From NCBI GenBank assembly GCA_037953625.1, contig CM075653.1, positions 100,605,639-100,669,638 on the forward strand: a stretch of DNA of 64,000 nt. The letters run 5' to 3'. The translations under genes were made by a program, and so were the position numbers. Below, piece after piece: positions 43,234-54,994 of the stretch (position 1 is the first letter of the stretch; each line of letters opens with the position of its first letter). The notes beneath the pieces are model-generated. The model made no database searches. It had not been told where the DNA came from and was given only the letters and a program-made list of their open reading frames with translations. The stretch is from Crotalaria pallida. Lineage: Eukaryota; Streptophyta; Magnoliopsida; Fabales; Fabaceae.

Positions 43234-46109
43234 TGTAACATCCCAAACTTAATTCCTAGTATAATTGATGATGGGTCAAGCTTAGAGTGAAGGAAATAAT
43301 GATATTGAGTTCAAAATAGTGGATTGAAGGCTTGTTTTAGGATTAATAACATAGGATATTAAGAAATTTAAAATAAAAGATTTACAACTCTAAACACAAA
43401 TTCCACCGTTGGATGTGAAGATTAGTATGTAGGGAAGCTTGCTATAAAATTTGAGGAAGATCCAACGGGTAACGAAGAAGTTATGGCCTTTCAAAGTCTG
43501 GATATTGCAAAACTATGCAGATTAATCGATAGGTTAATCGATTAACGTTAGATTGGGTGAAAAGTCTTAATCGATTAAGTAAGATCTTAATCGATTAAAT
43601 CGGGCTGCTGAGGAAAAAAATAAAAGCAAAACACACGTTTTTCTCTTGCCAATTTCGTTTCTCTCTTCCTCTCTCCCCTAGGGTTCCATTCTCTATCATC
43701 AAATCCACCAAGAGCAAGTGGGATTTCTTCATTCCATCAACAAATCTCTTCCTTCTTCACTTCAAGTAAGTGTTTAATGCCATGAATTTCCTTTTTCTCT
43801 CTCTAATTCGTCCTCCTCTTTCTCTCTCCTCCATCCATGGTGGTTTTTGATTCTAAGCCATGGAAGCTCCACTTTTCTTGAGTTTTGGCATGAACCATGA
43901 CATGAATGTTAATCTTTTCTTGTTATGGCTCTTATATTAGGTTCCTCTCTCTTCCTTTGGATTCTAACTCATTTGGTGGCGAGATTTTCAAGCTTAGAGC
44001 AAGCAAGATCACCTTGATCTTGCCTCCAAGTGCTTGAGGTAAGGGGGTGGGTTTTTCCTTGTTCTAGGGAGTGGGTTCTAGTTAGTATATAATGATTTGC
44101 TAGGGTTATGTGTTAGGGGAGAAAATTAGACTATAAAACCCTAGGTTATTGAATATAAAATTCTAACTAATTAAATATGTATGATGTTGAACGTAAAGAC
44201 TAGGAAAAGAGAACCCCATGATATGAAAATGAATTATTTGACAATTGAAACTTGGATAGTGATTACAAAGAAGTGCAAGAGGAATTGGGTAATATGATAG
44301 TGAAGTTGACATAAATGAATTCTATGACTATTGATTTTAATTGTAAAGCTTTGCACTAAATGATAATTGACTGCTATGGCAAATATGTGTATGTGTTATG
44401 GGATAAACTAATTAAGGAAGAAACTAGAAGGGAAATGATTATATGTGATGTAAAAGCAAAATTATGACAAGATGATAATATGTATGTTTTGGTGGAATAT
44501 ATTTGTACACTAATTGCTACATGTGCATAAAGGTGGAAATGGGAAACAAATAATTAAATGTAAAATTAAATGTGAAACGATGATGATAATTATGTGACGA
44601 AATGTTTAAAATGAGTATGTGATGTATGGATAAGGTTGACCACCAAGTGGTAAAAATGACTAATAATTATGAGTATAATGCATGACCAATGAGTATGAGA
44701 AAATGTGATTAATGGTATTGTGTATGCTTAGATAAAAACATGATGGCTATTTGGAAAGATTTGATGATGGATATGGGAATTGAATGTGGGTATCGTATGA
44801 ATGAGCAAAAGTATGTGTTATAATTGTTTGTGTAAGAAGATGAAAGTATGATTTGGCCTCTGATGTGAGGAAATGTGAAATGAAAATGTAATAAGTGCGT
44901 TAGCCTCTGATTTGAGGTGACGATTAATGGAAAGTGATGAATTGCCGACCTCTGTTATGAGGGGCCCAAAATGAATTAAAGTAATGGAGTGTTGACCTCT
45001 GACCTGGGGGACACAAGATGAAATGAATGTTAATGAGTGTTGAACTCTGACCTGAGGGACACAAGATGAAATGAATGTTAATGAGTGTTGACCTCTGACC
45101 TGAGGGACACCGAATGAAATAAAGAAATAAGTGTTGACCTCTGACCTGAGGGACACCGGATGAAATAAAGAATTGAGTGTTGACCTCTGACCTGAGGGAC
45201 ACCGAATGATATAAAGTATTGGTGTGTTGACTTCTGACCTGAGAGACACACTGTGAATTAAGAAATTGAAGTGTTGACCTCTGACCTGAGGGGCACATAA
45301 TTTAAATAAGGAAAAGTATGAGGGCCTCTATTTTGAGGTGACAAATGTGTTGAATGAAATTTGTACATTGGCCTCTGATTTGAGGTGATGTACCGAAATA
45401 AAATGAGCATGTGAAATGAATAAAAAGTAAAGGAAATGATTGTTAAATGGAATAATGAAAATGGAAATGTGGAATAAGTAATGAGTATGGAAATAATGAA
45501 ATGAGTATGGTGTGCAATATGTGAATATATGCTTATTTGCTAATTGTGTTTGACCTAGTGGGTTGTTATGTCTAGTTAGAAACTACTTTCTATTTCATGT
45601 GCAATGCTCACTCCCTTAACATTTTTCAGGTACGGAGATTGAGCTGGCACAGCCCCCGGCCGAGCAGGAGTACTTTCCCTTACAGGGAGAGTAAGGGTGT
45701 TATGGGATTTATAGGATGATATAGACCTAAGCCTCCTACAATGTTTTAATGTAAAATTATATATATACATATATGGGTGAGGCTTAGGACACTTTGTTTT
45801 GATAAAATATTTTGCTTTGGTTTTTGATGCTCAAACTTAGTATTTTCCGCTGAAACTCTGAATATTTGATGCCTCTGATATATTTGGAGCCCATAGGGCC
45901 TTGACATGATTTATATATATACTCTGAAGCCCTGCTGGCTACTGGTTGTTTACTTGAAATTGTTTATCACAGTTTGAACTTTTGGATTAGTCCGAAAAAC
46001 AAACAAAACTCCGTCCGTTTGACGGGTGATTTTTAGTAAATTAAAATGAAATTTCAAATTCACATTTTTAAATAGCGGGGTTTTAAGGGTAAAAATCCTA
46101 GGTGTTACA
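43234..46109 (+). mobile_element. Solo LTR of a TGTAACATCC-type Ty3/gypsy family (2.9 kb)
   Basis: It begins TGTAACATCC and ends GGTGTTACA, and interrupts gag of the Tat element (gag reading exists on both sides). No internal coding sequence is present. Flanking pentamers are TGGAT and TGACT, so the target duplication is imperfect or eroded. It contains TAATCGATTA motifs (43523-43600) and a minisatellite. Shared blocks with 18133-20098 put both in one family. Confidence 0.75.
44880..45385. repeat. Minisatellite of TGACCTCTGACCTGAGGGAC units in the solo LTR
   Basis: About seven units of this 20-mer, spaced 39-52 bp apart between 44990 and 45295. Looser GCCTCTGATTTGAGGTGA units flank both sides. 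Each unit has a CCTC...GAGG dyad. Minus-strand ORFs repeating GVPQVRGQH are only translations of the repeat. Confidence 0.8.
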
Positions 46110-46966
46110 TGACTGCTTCCTCTTCGAGAAACTTGTTGCAAAACTCCACTGTCATCTCTTCCCAACTCCTAATAGATGCTGGACGTAGTTTGGAGTACCA
46201 AGTGAAGGCACGTCCAGTCAGAGACTTGGAAAATTCTCTGAGCCTCAAACGCAAATCCGATCTGTGGATTCCCAAGTCATCTACATAAGTAATTAGATGC
46301 TCCCTAGCACTCCCCGTTCCATCAAACTTCCTGAAGGCTGGGGGTGTATACCCGAGAGGGTAGCAATAAGATATTATGTCATCTGTGAAGGAGAGGTTTA
46401 GGTTTATCACGGAGTTACCCCCATCCCTGTGTTTGCAGAATACGTCTCAGCTCCGCTTGTGTTACTGGAGCGTCCTCCTCATTACTTGTGGTTTTCTTAG
46501 CCTCAAGCTCTACCCGCACCCTTTCCTTGGCCAACTCCTCCTCTCTTCGTGTCTCTTCTTTCATCTTTGCTATGGTTTCTGATGCTTCAGCCTCTTCTTT
46601 TGTTTTAGCGTTCTGGGCTTTGAAGTTTGCAATCATCTCAGCCAAGGCATTCTGGTTAGCTATGATGTTGCTGAGGACGGAAGCGTCCAGAGTTACTTGC
46701 ACACCAGACTCTCCTCTATTCTGAGAACCCTTTGGTTTCTTCGTATCTTCTTCTCCACGACCTTGCTCCTTTTCAGAAGCATCCAAGAAAGGTTCTTCTT
46801 GGTCACTCTCTGGGCAGAAGGTTAACCTCCTTGCTGCTTTCCCTCCTGGATTGACGACTCGTGATGCATCGGGCCCAAAGCTTCCTCCAACAGTGATCCT
46901 GGTACCATCCTCTATTACTCCACTCTGAAAATCTCCTGGAGTGTCTCCTTCTAGCGTTGAAGCCAT
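46105..46966 (-). pseudogene. Gag N-terminal part of the Tat-type element
   Basis: The minus-strand ATG at 46966 lies a few bases after the PBS. The first frame (to 46415) is polar and Glu/Lys-rich with a coiled-coil-like region (TKEEAEASETIAKMKEETRR). A frame change near 46412 leads to the capsid-like retrotransposon gag domain (PPAFRKFDGTGSAREHLITY; LTGRAFTWYSKLRPASIRSW), which is cut by the solo LTR at about 46109. Confidence 0.85.
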
Positions 46967-46970
46967 GATT

Positions 46971-46988
46971 TCCCCGGCAACGATGCCA
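46971..46988 (-). other. Primer binding site of the Tat-type element (tRNA-Asp-like)
   Basis: The minus strand reads TGGCATCGTTGCCGGGGA, two bases after the 5' LTR. It resembles the complement of a tRNA-Asp 3' end with one or two mismatches. Confidence 0.7.
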
Positions 46989-46990
46989 AT

Positions 46991-47791
46991 TGTTTCTGCC
47001 AAGATTTTATATTTTTGCAAAGAAAACAACAGGAATGCAAAATAAAAGAAATGGGTTCGTAGACTTAGTGAAATCAAGGCCTCATTTTATTGCTTTGATT
47101 GAGAGAGAAAGTACAAGAGAGCAAGAGGGCCTAGCTATCGGGGGTGCAATGAAAAATGATAAGATTCATAGGACGCTCTCAGTTTTTCCCTCTCAAGACT
47201 CTCTAAGATCTCTCTCTGGTTGTGTCGTTATATTCTATGAGTATAGTGGAATGGTGTTTTCTGGTTTCAACTGGTGCTTATTCTTGTTGGCCTCCTTCTT
47301 TTTATCATCAGTGGTGATTTCTATATAGGAGGCTTATGTCTTGATCTTCAAGTTTGGTCTTCTCTTTGTCTGCTGGACACTGTGATCTTTCCTCCATTGC
47401 CTACTGGTCGTTGCTTTCTTCAGTCTTGGTAGGGGAGATGAACAGTACCTTTTCCTTCTTGAGTGAAATGGCATCTTCTTCCCTAGCATACTACATTTGG
47501 CACTTGAGTGAAATGGTATCTTTCCCACTTATGGTATTCTGATTGACATGGCTGGTTGAGCGTTGGGCCCAAGGAGAAGTGACTTCCCAGGTCCTTGTTT
47601 AGCTTCAGAGGGATGGTGTGGTTTGAGGACGCTCTGGTCAGAGGACGCTCCCACGTTTTCTGCCATTATTGGTGTGGGGTCTTGCCTTGGGTTGAGACAA
47701 TCCTTATGGGCCATTTGAAGCTTCCCCTTTCCATTTGCTTCCTTATTAACGGGTCTTGGCCCAATAACTATTTATTTTCCAATCCTAAACA
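46991..47791 (-). repeat. 5' LTR of the Tat-type element (801 bp)
   Basis: It runs TGTTTCTGCC to CCTAAACA on the plus strand and is the partner of 20513-21315. AGGAC follows as the target duplication. Confidence 0.9.
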
Positions 47792-48570
47792 AGGACCAAA
47801 AATTTCTCTAAAAGAGAGGGACCTAGAAATAAGTTTTTGGTAATTGTAACAAATTTCTCTAATTTTCCTCTTATTCAAATAAAAACAAAATTTGAATCAA
47901 AGTTTTCAAATTTCAAGTACACCCTACATATTTTATTTGGCAAATTTACCAAACTAGGGTCTATTTAGAAACTAATTACTGATTTAGTGGAGTTTTAAAA
48001 CTATTTTCTTCACAGTGTTGTTTTTGACGATGTGAACAACACAATTTTTTTTTTCAACGTGTTTTTTCAACGTGCCAGTGGCTCTACCTGCCGTCACCGG
48101 CAATAGCACCTCCGTTTTGATTGATGGAGGGGTTTACATTTAATATCGGATCGAGTAGTAATTGTTGAAGTCTTTTGTTACAAACACCCATATGATCCAT
48201 GCATTTGTAAAAAAAAGAAAAAAAACACTTCAATAGTTAATACTCTTTCCCGTCCTCAACGTAATTTTTTTTTGAAAGAAATTGATCCTTAATATAAGCT
48301 CATTTTTCAAATGGTATTAATTATTTCTTTTAAACAAACATACATCTTTAGTCAACACTTTTTAGAGTCTCAATAATCTCAATAGTAATTATATGGGTAG
48401 TTTTGAAAAAGAATATCAAATGTTTATATTTTCAATATCATTAATAATACTAATTACTCCCTTCTTTTCAATTTATTTACCGTTTTAGTATTTTCAACTT
48501 ATTCCAAATTATTTGTCACTTTAGGAATTCGAGAGTTCATTAATTAATTTTTTTTCAACTTTATCCTTAC
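47792..48570. other. Resumed 3' flank of the duplicated xylosidase copy
   Basis: It continues the 3' UTR and downstream sequence cut at 20512. It aligns with 10680 onward (GAGAGGGACCTAGAAATAAG, then the A-rich stretch and the CTTCAATAG/TTAATACTC region). Copy 1 lacks about 85 bp present here around 47945-48030. No gene is seen. Confidence 0.85.
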
Positions 48571-49202
48571 TGTTCAATCGTAGAGCTTTTGGTGCTTGAA
48601 CTATTTGGTCAAGTGTCCAACCACTCTACTTGTTGCTATTAGACATAAGGAGGGCACATTGAATACCAAGATACCTACTCTTTTGTCAATTACTTGGGTA
48701 TTTGTGTGTGTTTGTGTGAGCAAGTTAGGTACATATCTTCCTGTCCTAATTGCTAAGCTTATATAGGGCTTACCCGCTTTACCGTTGCTTACTGCCCTAA
48801 TGATGAGCTGACGAAATTCCCGCTAACGGCAAGAGTTTTATGGCGGGTATCATAACTGGTGTAATCCTAAGCTCAACGGTACATCTCTAAAACGGTTTAT
48901 TGGATTCCTTCACACGTGCTGCCAATACAATGGTTTCTTCATGTTTGGGCCTTTGACTGGTATACTGGTTTGAAGAGGAATTGGGCTAGTAAGGCCTCAT
49001 ACCGCTATACCGGTTTGGAGAGGAATTGGGCCTTTGAGCCCTTATATCGGTTTGAAGAGGAATTGGGCCTCATACCGGTATACCGATTTGGAGAGGAATT
49101 GGGCCTTTGAGACCTTATACTGGTATACTGGTTTGGAGAGGAATTGGGTCACTAAGGCTTCATGCCGGTAAACCGGTTTAACCATAATTGTGGTCTATAA
49201 CA
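48571..49202. mobile_element. Solo LTR with perfect 5 bp target duplication
   Basis: TGTTCAATCG to GTCTATAACA, 632 bp, flanked by CTTAC on both sides (48566-48570, 49203-49207). The pre-insertion site is visible in the paralogous flank near 11327 (CCTTACTTTTAAACATTTT). No ORF is present. Confidence 0.9.
48955..49190. repeat. Tandem repeats in the solo LTR (GGTTTGGAGAGGAATTGGGC units)
   Basis: About five units of this 20-mer lie 35-50 bp apart, joined by CCGGTATACCGG-like palindromic spacers. The ORF across them (48916-49110) is repeat translation. Confidence 0.75.
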
Positions 49203-49280
49203 CTTACTTTTAAACATTTTGAAATATGTGAAATATGTAATAATTAATGTAGTTTAAAGATAATATAGTAAATTACCAAC

Positions 49281-49490
49281 GGGGGTTGGCTCAAGTGGTG
49301 CGATCCTACCAACTTGAGAACTTGGGAATGGGGCCTGAGACTAAGAAGTCTTAGGTTCGATTCCCGGTTAACACACCCCGCTAGGAGAGGTATAGGTACA
49401 CGACCTCATGCAGGATTAGTCTCAAGCGTTCCTTGGTATTAAAGGTACTCTTGGGGACACCTGTGACACTGACCAAAAAGTACTGACAAA
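49281..49490 (+). mobile_element. Second tRNA-derived SINE
   Basis: A-box-like GGGGTTGGCTCAAGTGGTGC and B-box-like GGTTCGATTCC (49354-49364) are in the right order and spacing. The body differs from the SINE at 11582. The 3' end is uncertain. Confidence 0.7.
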
Positions 49491-49740
49491 CAAAAAGATA
49501 ATTAGTCTCTTGAAATTTGAAACATTAAATAATTTTCTTAATCCATGTGAATATTGTAAAATAACATATAAATTAGAATTGAGGAAGTAACTTCTTAAAG
49601 GGCTTTTCTTTTATCAAATGGAATTACATTTAGGATAAGGGGAATGATAAAAAAAATAAAAATAAAAAAAGACAAAGACTTCATGTGTTCAATGTATTCT
49701 AGGGAGGGGGATTCGGAGAACGTAACTACTGGCAAGGGCG
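49491..49740. other. AT-rich intergenic segment
   Basis: No gene or element is recognised. It ends at the 8 bp target duplication of the hAT element. Confidence 0.5.
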
Positions 49741-50643
49741 CTTATCATTAGAGCTGTCAAAATGGGCCGGACCAGCCGGGCCGGGCCAAAAAGCCCGAAA
49801 AATCATAGAGTTTGGGCTTCATAATTTGTGATACTTATGCAATCCGGGCTATTCAGCCCGGTCCAGCCGAGTTTTAAAAAAACCGGACTCGGGCCGGGTA
49901 AGCCCGGCCGGGTTCGGGCCTAAAATTAAAAAAAAACTCAAATATCATTTCCCATTTTCCCAAGTACTCAAGTAGTCCCATGTGTGAAGCGTGATGCGTG
50001 CCAACCCATTTCAGTTTCCACTTTCCAGTTCCACCCACCCACCCAGACGGCTCTAGAGTCTAGACCCCATTTCCCAACTTCCATTGCCTTTCTACATTCT
50101 AGTTTCTTTTTCTCTGTTCTCTCTCTACACTCAGATCTCTCTCCCTTTCTCCGATCCTTTGATTCAAGTCTCAAGATCTCACCACGCCACCACCGTAGTC
50201 CCACCATCGCATTTGCTGATTGCCACCAGCCACCAATCGCACGAGGAGGCACCACCGCACGAGGCACCATCCAGTCGCACCGTTCACGAGAAACGCGACC
50301 ACCGTGAGAAACGCGACCACCGTGACTCCGTGACCGTGAGTCCCTTCTCCGTTCTCTGTATTTGGCTTCGTTTTTTTTTCTGGTTTATTTTTTTTTTGCT
50401 TCGTTTTTTTTGTTTGATTTGTTTATTTTCTTTTGCAATTTTCCTTCATTATTTTCTGGATTTTTTTTTTTATTCTTTAATATTTTGGTCTATTCCCTAT
50501 TTTTCATTGTCTATACTCTATTCCCTTTTTTTTTTTTTTATTCTGTATTTTTTTTGTTGTTCTTCTTATTTTTCTTTGGTTTTTCATTTTATAATCTTTT
50601 ATGTATTTTTTCTTCTTTATTTTTTCTGGTGTATATGTATTTT

Positions 50644-50983
50644 TGTTGGAAACTAAATTTGTTATTGAATACGCGTATGTTTTTCAAAACAGCAAAGACA
50701 AAGATGTTACGAAAAAAAGCTTACTAAGTTTAGTAACTACCACCAACAGGAGCTCCTAGTTTTTAGAACGGGAAACAAAATTCATCTAGTATAAATAGGT
50801 TGCTCATTCATTTGTAAAATGTACAATTCAGAAAAGAAGAAAAACTTGTAATAACTACAAGAGAGAAATTAATAAAAAAAAGAGAACTCCAACGAGTCTC
50901 TATAATTTTGAGTGGGTGAGGAATTGATTTTTTTTATTTTTTTAAGTTTATTTAACTTAGGCAATTTATTTATATTGCCAACA
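50644..50983 (+). repeat. 5' LTR of the nested copia element
   Basis: It runs TGTTGGAAAC to ATTGCCAACA, with ends inverted TGTTGG/CCAACA. A TATAAATAG box lies at 50790-50798. Confidence 0.92.
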
Positions 50984-50985
50984 TC

Positions 50986-50997
50986 TGGTATCAAGAG
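50986..50997 (+). other. Primer binding site of the nested copia element
   Basis: TGGTATCAAGAG lies two bases after the LTR, a variant of the initiator-methionine-tRNA type. Confidence 0.75.
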
Positions 50998-51013
50998 TTA
51001 GGGAATATTAAAA

Positions 51014-51675
51014 TGGCAGCAAGTTCAACGCTGGTGTTCAACAACACATTCAAACCTCAATTTTTAAATTTGATGGAAAAACAAATTTTTACATGTGGAA
51101 GCGATTAATGGAGTTGTGTCTAAAAACTAGTGGCTACGGAGACATTATGGAGAAAGGTTTCACTGAACCAACAACAGAAGATGGAGACCAACAACAAGTA
51201 GAAAAAGACCGAGTACTAAACGAAAAAGCATTATTTTTAATTTATCAATCGGTGGAGCTGCATGTTTTAGAGAAAATTTTTCATGCAAAAACAGCAAAAG
51301 AAGCATGGGAAATTTTAACTAAAACCTATGAAGGTGGTGATCCAATTAAAAGAACGAGGTTGCAAGGCCTAAAAAGACAATTTGAGATGATGGAGCAAGG
51401 TAAGAGTGAAACTATTCGTGACTATTTTCCACGAGTAGATAAGCTGGTTAATGAGATGAAAAATAATGGTGATAATATTAGAAGAAAAAGAAATAGTGGA
51501 GAAAATCATGCGTACGCTCACAAGTCGATTCGACTTTGTGGTAGCTGCGATAGAAGAATCAAGAGACCTTAGCACGGTATCCTTAAACGACTTGCAAGCG
51601 TCTCTAGAATCACGTGAGATGCGAATGAATGAAAAATCAAGTGGCACAATGGAGCAAGCATTGAAAGCTCAATAA
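51014..51675 (+). pseudogene. Copia gag (UBN2-type), frameshifted
   Basis: The frame starting upstream of 51093 reads FHAKTAKEAWEILTKTYEGG and LKRQFEMMEQGKSETIRDYF, a UBN2-type gag. Near 51475 an A-rich indel moves the reading to 51466-51675 (IMRTLTSRFDFVVAAIEESR). A stop at 51673 then separates it from the zinc knuckles now at the start of the pol ORF. Confidence 0.85.
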
Positions 51676-51700
51676 ATGAAGAGGAAGAGGAAGGTACTCT

Positions 51701-54700
51701 ATGTCTCAAACTACTAGAGGTAATGAAGGTTTTCAAAATAAATCTTCTATTCAATGTCATAAATGCAATAAGTATGGACATTTCCAATATGAATGCAAAT
51801 CTCATATTCAATGCCATAATTGTAACAAATATGGGCATTATAGTCAAGAATGTCGTACTAAAACATTGAATAATAGAGAGAGACATGCTCACATTGCTGA
51901 AAATGAAGATGAAATGAAAGCAGTACTATTAACTAGTCACACAGGAGTTAATAAAATTGACCACCAATGGTTATTAGACACGGGTTGTAGCAATCATCTA
52001 AGCAGGAATAAAGAAATATTTTCCCACTTAGACGAAAGCTTCCGAAGCGCGGTCAAGCTTGGTGATAATTCAAAGCTTGATGTCTTGGGGAAAGGAAAGA
52101 TAGCTATTCGACTTAATGACGGATCCTTAAATTACATTTCTGATGTATTCTATGCACCTGGAATATGTCAAAATCTTCTAAGTGTTGGCCAACTAGCAGA
52201 GAAAGGCTATGATTTGAAATTCAACAAAGAAGGTTGCACAATAAATGATGTCAAGATGGGCCTGATAGCAAAGACAAGTATGTCGAGAAATCGACTATTT
52301 TCGATGAACATCAGGTATGATGCTAATTTGTGTTGCAAAGTAGGGAATGTCGATGATAATTGGCTTTGGCACATGAGGTTAGGGCATTTCAACTTTGAAA
52401 GCATCAAATTTCTTGCCAATAAAAAATGGGTTACTGGTTTGCCTGTTGTCCAAGCTCCTAATCAGCTATGTGAAGCGTGTGTAGCAGGCAAGAAACATCG
52501 AGATCCCTTTCCTAAAGGACGTGCATGGAGAGCCACAAAACCACTCGAGCTAGTGCACTCTGATTTATGCTATTTGGAGGTTCAATCCAATGGAGGTAAT
52601 AAATATTTTATCACTTTCATTGACGACTATAGTAGGAAGACATGGGTGTATTTTCTAAAAAATAAATCTGATGCTTGTGATACGGTGAAAAGCTTTATGG
52701 CGTATGTTGAGAGGCGTAGTGGTCATACCTTAAAAACCCTAAGAACCGATAGAGGAACTGAGTATATTGTATGTGATGATTTTTTAAGAAAACATGGTGT
52801 TAAACATCAAATGACTGCCAGATATACTCCTCAACAAAATGGAGTGGCAGAAAGAAAAAATAGAACTATTATGGATATGGTACGAAGTATGCTACATTGC
52901 AAGAAACTTCCTAAAAGTTTCTGGGCAGAAGCTGTAGCTTGTGCTGTCTATATCCTGAATAGGTGTCCTATCAAAAGTGTTCGAGATCAAACTCCACAAG
53001 AAGCTTGGAGTGGGGCAAAGCCAGATCTCAGTCACTTGAAGGTTTTTGGTTGTATTGCTTATTCACATGTTCCCGATCAACTGAGAAAGAAGTTAGATGA
53101 TAGGGCAGAGAAATGCATCTTTGTAGGGTATAGTGAAGATACAAAAGCCTACAAGTTGTATAATCCAGAAACTCAAAAAATAATTATCAGTCGAGATGTT
53201 ACTTTCGATGAATATGGAGCATGGGACTGGACAGAGAAAGAAAAGGAGACACTACTGCCTGTTCCGATAATAATAAATGAAGAGATTGAACAAGATGACA
53301 ATGAAGATGAACATCCAAGAGATGCTATAGGAGCAGATGAAGCAGCATTTGAAGCGCCACCTTCAAGGTATCCACAAAGGGCACGACGCCCAAATTCTAA
53401 CTTGCAGGATTTTATAGTCGGAAGAGATGATGACCCAGAAGACAAGGAGGACGAGGTAAATTACTTTGCCTTGTTCGCAGATTGTGATCCAGTGACATAT
53501 GAAGAAGCAGCCAATGATGATCGTTGGATTAAAGCAATGAACGAGGAGATTCGAGCGATCGAGAAAAATGACACATGGGAGTTAACAAAACTTCCAGAAG
53601 GAAAGAAGCCTATTGGAGTCAAATGGGTGTATAAGACGAAATACAATCCAAATGGTGAGGTAGATCGTTATAAAGCAAGATTGGTGGCAAAAGGATACAA
53701 GCAGAAACCTGGCATTGATTACTTTGAAGTGTTCGCTCCAGTTGCCAGATTGGACACGGTACGTATGATTCTCTCTCTTGCCGCACAAAATAAATGGAAA
53801 ATATTCCAAATGGACGTGAAATCAGCTTTCTTAAATGGTGTACTCGAAGAAGAAGTTTATATTCAGCAGCAGGTTATCAAAAAGAAGGAAACGAAGACAA
53901 GGTATATCGAGCATGGTACACACGTATTGACACATTTTATTAATAATGGATTTCACAGAAGTTCATATGAACATGCTTTATATGTTAAAACAAATAAAGC
54001 TGGAGATTTTATTATTGTATGTTTGTACGTTGATGACTTGATATTCACTGGCACTAATTCAAAATTGCTAGCTGAATTCAAGGAAAATATGTCAACTCAA
54101 TTTGAAATGACAGATATGGGCCTAATGTCCTACTTTCTAGGCATTGAGGTGAAACAAACGAATGAAGGGATTTTTATATCTCAAAATAAATATGCAAAAG
54201 ATGTTTTAAAGAAATTCAAGATGGATGCTTCTAAGCTGATGCTCACACCAGTCGAGGAGAGACTAAAGCTTGTAAAAGAAAGCGGTGGTGATCTCGTCAA
54301 CTCAACTCATTTCAGAATGTTAGTCGGAAGTCTCAGGTATTTGACTGCCACAAGACCTGATATAGTTTATGGTGTCGGACTCATTAGCAGATTCATGGAA
54401 TCACCGAGACAATCTCATTGGCAAGCTGCGAAGAGAATCCTAAGATATATCAAAGGTACAATCAATGAAGGTATTTTTTATTCAAGTTCAAATAAACCTG
54501 AGTTAATTGGATACACAGACAGTGACTGGGCAGGTGAAACTGAAACTCGAAAAAGCACATCGGGTTATGCTTTTCACCTTGGCTCAGGAGTATTTTCTTG
54601 GTCCTCCAAGAAACAACAAGTCGTTGCACTTTCGACAGCAGAGGCAGAGTACATTGCCGCAACTAACTGTGCTACTCAAGCAGTTTGGTTGAGAAGAATA

Positions 54701-54994
54701 TTGGGTGAACTGCAACATCAACAAGGTGGTCCGACACGGATATTTTGTGATAATAAATCGACTATTGCTTTATCAAAGAATCCAGTACTTCACGGACGTA
54801 GCAAGCACATCGACATCAAACATCATTTCATTCGAGACTTGTTCCGAGACAAAGAAATCGTGGTAGAGTATTGCTCTTCTGAAGATCAAGTAGCAGATAT
54901 TTTCACGAAGCCACTCAAAACTAATTTGTTCTTGAAATTGAAAAACATGCTCGGAATGATGAAGCCAAATTTAAGGGAGGATGTTGGAAACTAA
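51701..54994 (+). pseudogene. pol: Copia protease-integrase-RT-RNase H polyprotein (1097 codons, open but damaged in RT)
   Basis: In order: two CCHC knuckles ([28 protein letters not shown]); protease [11 protein letters not shown]; integrase with [11 protein letters not shown] ... CEACVAGK zinc domain and core [70 protein letters not shown] and catalytic [11 protein letters not shown]; RNase [21 protein letters not shown], ending KNMLGMM. Between about 53865 and 53940, just after the [10 protein letters not shown] block, the reading is shifted and a conserved segment is missing. The frame stays open because the changes compensate. Expected result: no active RT. Confidence 0.9.

Larger units (their letters stand above)
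20513..47791 (-). mobile_element. Tat/Ogre-type Ty3/gypsy retrotransposon with three nested insertions
   Basis: Minus-strand order: 5' LTR 46991-47791, PBS 46971-46988, gag, protease, RT-RNase H, second RNase H, integrase, minisatellite, antisense plant-mobile-domain gene, purine tract 21316-21328, 3' LTR 20513-21315. Target duplications are GGGAC (20508-20512) and AGGAC (47792-47796), one mismatch. The insertion site is the 3' UTR of the second xylosidase copy. Nested inside are 28285-34039, 35775-41627 and 43234-46109. Without them the element is about 12.8 kb. The dual RNase H and an antisense ORF are hallmarks of the Tat lineage. The coding region has stops and shifts and is non-functional. 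LTRs differ by roughly 20 positions in 800 by eye. Confidence 0.9.

Noticed and set aside
44818..45298. Minus-strand ORFs of 124-143 codons with repeated VPQVRGQH
   Set aside because: These are direct translations of the LTR minisatellite with no conserved fold or start context.
49984..50727. Phe-rich ORFs of 107-190 codons in the hAT element
   Set aside because: They are driven by T-rich sequence; no transposase motif is present.
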